Shown: piece by piece, positions 55,419 to 64,000 of the stretch
How positions within the stretch are numbered: position 1 is the stretch's first letter
How the letters are laid out: every line of letters begins with the position of its first letter
Assembly (NCBI RefSeq): GCF_000482805.1
Contig: NZ_AXWT01000009.1
Span: 1 to 64,000 of the forward strand
DNA from: Deinococcus murrayi DSM 11303
GTDB lineage: Bacteria > Deinococcota > Deinococci > Deinococcales > Deinococcaceae
Length of the DNA: 64,000 nt
Direction of reading: 5' to 3'
Made by a program: the position numbers and the translations under genes
The notes under the pieces: generated by a model
What the model was told of the DNA's origin: nothing
Seen by the model: only the letters and a program-made list of their open reading frames with translations
Database searches by the model: none

Positions 55419-56111
55419 ATGCGCAACCTTGCTTTCGTTTCGCTTGCCGCGCTGCTCTCCGCCCCGGCCCTCGCTTGGGTGCCCAAGCTGGAGGAGACGA
55501 CCGCCAAGAACGTCATCGACGGCGCGTATGGCCGCCGCGACCCAGTGCCCACCTACCAGACGATTGACCTGACCGTCAAAGACGGCCAGTTTGTCGCCGG
55601 GGCGGGAGCGGTGAGGGCCTTTGATGGTGGCGACAAGTGCGTCGCCGACTGGCTCGCCGCGCCGACCGACTTCAGCCGGGGCAGCCGCCCCCTGAGCGTC
55701 ACCGCGAGCGGGCAAGCCGACCAGCTCTACTTCCAAGCAGTCGAGGCCCGCGACAACTTCAAGAACCTCAGCGTGGCCGAAGCGCTGGGGGCGGACCTCG
55801 CCGGAAAGCGGCTCGCCGACGGCCTGCTGCGGGTGGATGTGCAGGTTCGCGGCCTGCCCACCCAAAAGGCGCGGGACGCCTACCTCGTGCGGCTGCGGGG
55901 GGCGGACGGCAAGCTGCTGGCCCCGGCTCGGCGCTCCTTTGTCAACGACTGGAAGCAGGAGGGCAGCACCTGGACGGGCACCCTGGTGTACTACTTTGAG
56001 CCGCTCAAGGCGGGGTTGAATGCCTCGGACAAAGCCGAGCTGCTGCTGCGGACCGAAGCCGACACGAACTGCGCCTACAGCGTGACCCTGGACCTGGGCA
56101 GCTTCCAGTAA
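55419..56111 (+). CDS. Exported protein of unknown function
   Basis: 230 residues from ATG 55419, chosen because TGAGG lies six bases upstream; an ATG 12 bases earlier is in frame. Signal peptide 1-19 (MRNLAFVSLAALLSAPALA, cleavage before Trp). The mature part is beta-rich with two cysteines (KCVADW, NCAYSV) that could form a disulphide. Not recognised. It directly follows the TonB-like gene (53 bases) and may be its periplasmic partner. Confidence 0.7.
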   Translation: MRNLAFVSLAALLSAPALAWVPKLEETTAKNVIDGAYGRRDPVPTYQTIDLTVKDGQFVAGAGAVRAFDGGDKCVADWLAAPTDFSRGSRPLSVTASGQADQLYFQAVEARDNFKNLSVAEALGADLAGKRLADGLLRVDVQVRGLPTQKARDAYLVRLRGADGKLLAPARRSFVNDWKQEGSTWTGTLVYYFEPLKAGLNASDKAELLLRTEADTNCAYSVTLDLGSFQ

Positions 56112-56134
56112 AGGGAGAGGGTCAAAGTCAGAGC

Positions 56135-56171
56135 AGGGCAGAGGGGGCCAAAGCTCCCGGTCCTCTGCCCT
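56135..56171. terminator. Terminator between the exported protein gene and acs
   Basis: AGGGCAGAGG (56135-56144) pairs with CCTCTGCCCT (56162-56171), followed by TTGCTTTT on the plus strand. Confidence 0.75.
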
Positions 56172-56199
56172 TTGCTTTTCCGGCCCACGCGCCTGCTGT

Positions 56200-58110
<1,911 letters not shown>

Positions 58111-58195
58111 AGGGAAACCTCCAGCGGAACGGTGACTTGTGCGGTGAATGGTGTGTGGCCGCACCCTAGCGTGTTCGGGTGCGGGATACCAGCCG

Positions 58196-58201
58196 TACAA
58201 T
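58196..58201 (+). promoter_or_regulatory. -10 element (TACAAT) for coaX
   Basis: TACAAT followed by 6 bases and the coaX GTG (58208). Confidence 0.55.
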
Positions 58202-58207
58202 CCCTCC

Positions 58208-59005
58208 GTGCCCGCCTCCTTTCCCCTCCTGGCCGTGGACATCGGCAACACCAGCACCGTGCTGGGCCTCTCTGACGAGAGCCTCACCCTGACGCATACC
58301 TGGCGGGTCCGCACCAACCGCGACCATCTCCCCGATGACCTCGCCCTGCAACTTCAGGGCCTCCTGACGCTCGCGGGGGCCGCCCCGCCCCGCTCCGCTG
58401 TGCTCAGCAGCGTGGCCCCGCCGCTGGGCCAGAACTACGCGCTGGCGCTGCGGCGGCATTTCCGGGTCGAGGCCTTCGAGGTCAGCGCCGAGAACCTCCC
58501 CGACGTGAGGGTCGAACTCGACCAGCCCGGCGCGGTGGGGGCCGACCGCCTCGCCAACCTGTTCGGGGCCGAGCGGTACCTCGGCGGGCACGACTACGCG
58601 GTCGTCGTGGACTTTGGGACCTCCACCAACTTCGATGTCATCGGGCGGGGGCGGCGCTTCCTGGGGGGCGTGCTCGCGACCGGAGCGCAGCTCAGCGCCG
58701 ACGCCCTCTTTGCGCGGGCGGCCAAGCTGCCGCGCATCACCTTAGAGGCCCCGCGCACCGCCATCGGCAAAAGCACCACCCACGCCCTGCAAGCGGGCCT
58801 CGTCTTCGGCTATGCCGAGATGGTGGACGGCCTCTTGCGCCGCATCCGCGCCGAGCTGCCGGGGCCTGCCGTCGCGGTCGCCACGGGCGGCTTCTCGCGC
58901 ACGGTGGAGGGCTTGTGCCGCGAGATCGACCACTATGACGAGACGCTCACCCTGCGCGGCCTGCTGGAGCTGTGGGCCAGCCGTCCGGGGGCGCACGCCC
59001 GGTAG
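58208..59005 (+). CDS. coaX: Type III pantothenate kinase
   Basis: 265 residues from GTG 58208. First step of coenzyme A synthesis. ASKHA fold: LLAVDIGNTSTVLGL at the N-terminus, GADRLANLFGAERYL, VVDFGTSTNFDVIGRGRRFLGGVLATG, and late VAVATGGFSR. It sits beside acs, which consumes coenzyme A, on the opposite strand. The 20 codons before the GTG in the longer frame lack support. Confidence 0.94.
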   Translation: MPASFPLLAVDIGNTSTVLGLSDESLTLTHTWRVRTNRDHLPDDLALQLQGLLTLAGAAPPRSAVLSSVAPPLGQNYALALRRHFRVEAFEVSAENLPDVRVELDQPGAVGADRLANLFGAERYLGGHDYAVVVDFGTSTNFDVIGRGRRFLGGVLATGAQLSADALFARAAKLPRITLEAPRTAIGKSTTHALQAGLVFGYAEMVDGLLRRIRAELPGPAVAVATGGFSRTVEGLCREIDHYDETLTLRGLLELWASRPGAHAR

Positions 59006-59038
59006 CCTGCTCCCTGGCCCTGACCACCCTCGCCCCGC

Positions 59039-59044
59039 TACCCT
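59039..59044 (+). promoter_or_regulatory. -10 element (TACCCT) for the BtuF-like gene
   Basis: TACCCT followed by 7 bases and ATG at 59052. Confidence 0.5.
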
Positions 59045-59051
59045 GCCGGGC

Positions 59052-59969
59052 ATGACCCCTCCCGTCTCCCGGCCTCTTCGCCGCATCGTCAGCTTGCTGC
59101 CCAGCGCCACCGACTTGCTGCTCAGCCTGGGCGCGGGCGAACGGCTGGTGGGCGTGAGCCACTCCTGCGACCATCCCGCCGTCCGCGGCCTCCCGGTCCT
59201 GACCCGCTCCATCGTCGACAGTGGCGCGCCCCAGGCCGAGATAGACCGGGCCGTGAGCGAGGCGGTGCGTGAGGGCCGCGCCCTTTACCAGGTCGATGGG
59301 CCTCTGCTGGAGCGCCTGCGCCCCGACCTCGTCGTCACCCAGGGGGTGTGCGAGGTCTGCGCGGTGACCCCCAGCACGGTCGAGGCAGCGGTGCAATATC
59401 TGCCGGGCTGCCTGCCCGCCGAGCAGGTTCTGAGCTTGGAGGGCCGGAGTGTAGGGGGCATCCTGGAAGACCTGCGCGCGCTCGCGGTGGCGGCGGGCCT
59501 TCCGGAACGCGGCGCAGCGCTCGTCGCCGAGGCAAGGGCGGCGTGGGAGGCCGTGCAGCCCGTCCCGCATGCGCCCCGCGTGCTCACCCTGGAGTGGGTG
59601 GACCCGCCCTTTTTCGGCGGTCACTGGGTACCCGAACAGGTCGAGCGGGCGGGCGGCGTGAACGTGCTGGGCACCCCAGGAGCCGAGTCAGGCCGCACGA
59701 CCTGGGCCGAAGCGCTGGCCCTCGCCCCACAGGTCATCGTCGTGATGTGCTGCGGGTACGGCCTCGCCCACAACGAGACCTTTGCCCGCTCCCTGCTGGA
59801 GCGCCCCGAACTTGCCGCCCAGCCAGAGACCGAAGTCTGGGCGGTGGACGCGAACGCCCTCTTTAGCCGCCCCAGCCTCGGCGTGGTGCGCGGGGCGCAG
59901 GTGCTGGCCGAGCTGCTGCGCGGCCAGGCTTGCCCTGGCGAGAGCGTGTGCGTGCGCCCCAGTCCTTGA
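59052..59969 (+). CDS. BtuF-like (helical-backbone metal receptor) protein without signal peptide
   Basis: 305 residues from ATG 59052. Periplasmic-binding-protein class III pattern: RIVSLLPSATDLLLSLGAGERLVGVSHSCD at the start, LRPDLVVTQGVCEVCAV near 96, EWVDPPFFGGHWVPEQVERAGGVNVL near 180, and PQVIVVMCCGYG near 228. Such proteins bind cobalamin or haem for ABC importers, but this one has no signal peptide or lipobox and no transporter gene nearby, so a cytosolic role is possible. Confidence 0.8.
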   Translation: MTPPVSRPLRRIVSLLPSATDLLLSLGAGERLVGVSHSCDHPAVRGLPVLTRSIVDSGAPQAEIDRAVSEAVREGRALYQVDGPLLERLRPDLVVTQGVCEVCAVTPSTVEAAVQYLPGCLPAEQVLSLEGRSVGGILEDLRALAVAAGLPERGAALVAEARAAWEAVQPVPHAPRVLTLEWVDPPFFGGHWVPEQVERAGGVNVLGTPGAESGRTTWAEALALAPQVIVVMCCGYGLAHNETFARSLLERPELAAQPETEVWAVDANALFSRPSLGVVRGAQVLAELLRGQACPGESVCVRPSP

Positions 59970-60000
59970 ACCTCGCCCGGCAGGGTCTGCGCACGGCGGC

Positions 60001-60055
60001 CCCCCACCAAAAGGCCGGGAGAGTGACGGTCTCTCCCGGCCTTTTGGTGAGGGGG
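60001..60055. terminator. Strong bidirectional terminator
   Basis: AAAAGGCCGGGAGAG (60009-60023) pairs perfectly with CTCTCCCGGCCTTTT (60031-60045); the stem extends outward through CACC/GGTG and C/G runs. Shared by the BtuF-like gene and convergent pit. Confidence 0.9.
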
Positions 60056-61057
<1,002 letters not shown>

Positions 61058-61077
61058 GAAACGTGCGGCTCCCCGGC

Positions 61078-61716
<639 letters not shown>

Positions 61717-61779
61717 GACAATCTCCCCGATTCTCTGCTCTTTTGTCAGCTCTGTGTCAGCCGAGCTGGGCCGTGAAGA

Positions 61780-61807
61780 GGGGAAGCCCCTCGCGGGAGG
61801 CTTCCCC
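61780..61807 (-). terminator. Hairpin after the amylase-family gene
   Basis: GGGGAAGCC (61780-61788) pairs with GGCTTCCCC (61799-61807). On the minus strand it follows the stop at 61827 and is followed by TCTTC. Confidence 0.7.
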
Positions 61808-61826
61808 CTTGCCGAGAAGTCTACCC

Positions 61827-64000
<2,174 letters not shown>

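Overview
This 64 kb window is high-GC bacterial chromosome whose gene content and style point to the genus Deinococcus (inference from what I recognise, not from a search). Pointers are a Thermus/Deinococcus-type EF-P with Arg at the loop tip, a long CTC/L25 protein, the late part of a division and cell-wall cluster without a ddl gene, a futalosine-pathway gene, many start codons placed 5-9 bases after a TANNNT -10 element (leaderless transcripts, known to be common in Deinococcus), and many small intergenic repeats. No tRNA, rRNA or CRISPR array was found.

Layout. 1-1851 is a mobile, AT-rich patch: a small M50-type membrane metalloprotease gene lies between the end of one insertion sequence and a complete IS4-family element with identical 18-bp termini. 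1955-4572 carries small genes, rsmI and pfkA. 4669-11499 (minus) is the division/cell-wall cluster, transcribed murG-murC-murB-ftsQ-ftsA-ftsZ. 11620-18460 (minus) holds an AIM24-like protein, an aminotransferase, a two-component system, a metallo-beta-lactamase-fold enzyme and a membrane protein with three Ig-like repeats. 18661-28110 contains lepA, rnhB, rsmC, dciA, recF, a polyprenyl synthase, a VTT membrane protein and mqnB. 28250-36419 is mostly plus strand: tdh, dnaJ, prs, a two-domain VOC dioxygenase-like protein, a Rieske protein, a subtilase (minus), an SDR and an APP1-type phosphatase.

36490-46115 contains RNase R with very long charged tails, an exonuclease III, accC/accB, efp and the L25/CTC gene. 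47843-51882 (minus) is the suf Fe-S assembly operon sufC-sufB-(VOC gene)-sufD behind a promoter with a Fur-like palindrome. 52079-56111 is an ExbB-ExbD-energiser cluster whose third protein is TonB-like in position and topology but has a roughly 500-residue Pro/Ala/Gly linker and an unusual C-terminal domain. 56200-64000 has acs, coaX, a BtuF-like protein, a phosphate transporter pair (phoU-like/pit) and the C-terminal two thirds of a multidomain alpha-amylase-family protein that runs off the window.

The most interesting signals are the IS-flanked AT-rich protease cargo, repeat elements at operon boundaries (including a 91-bp element in two ungapped copies 17.6 kb apart and one repeat whose two ends overlap the -10 elements of a divergent promoter pair), a pair of paralogous small membrane proteins, and the non-canonical TonB-like protein. 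All starts were chosen by eye from ribosome-binding sites and -10 elements; no database search was possible.
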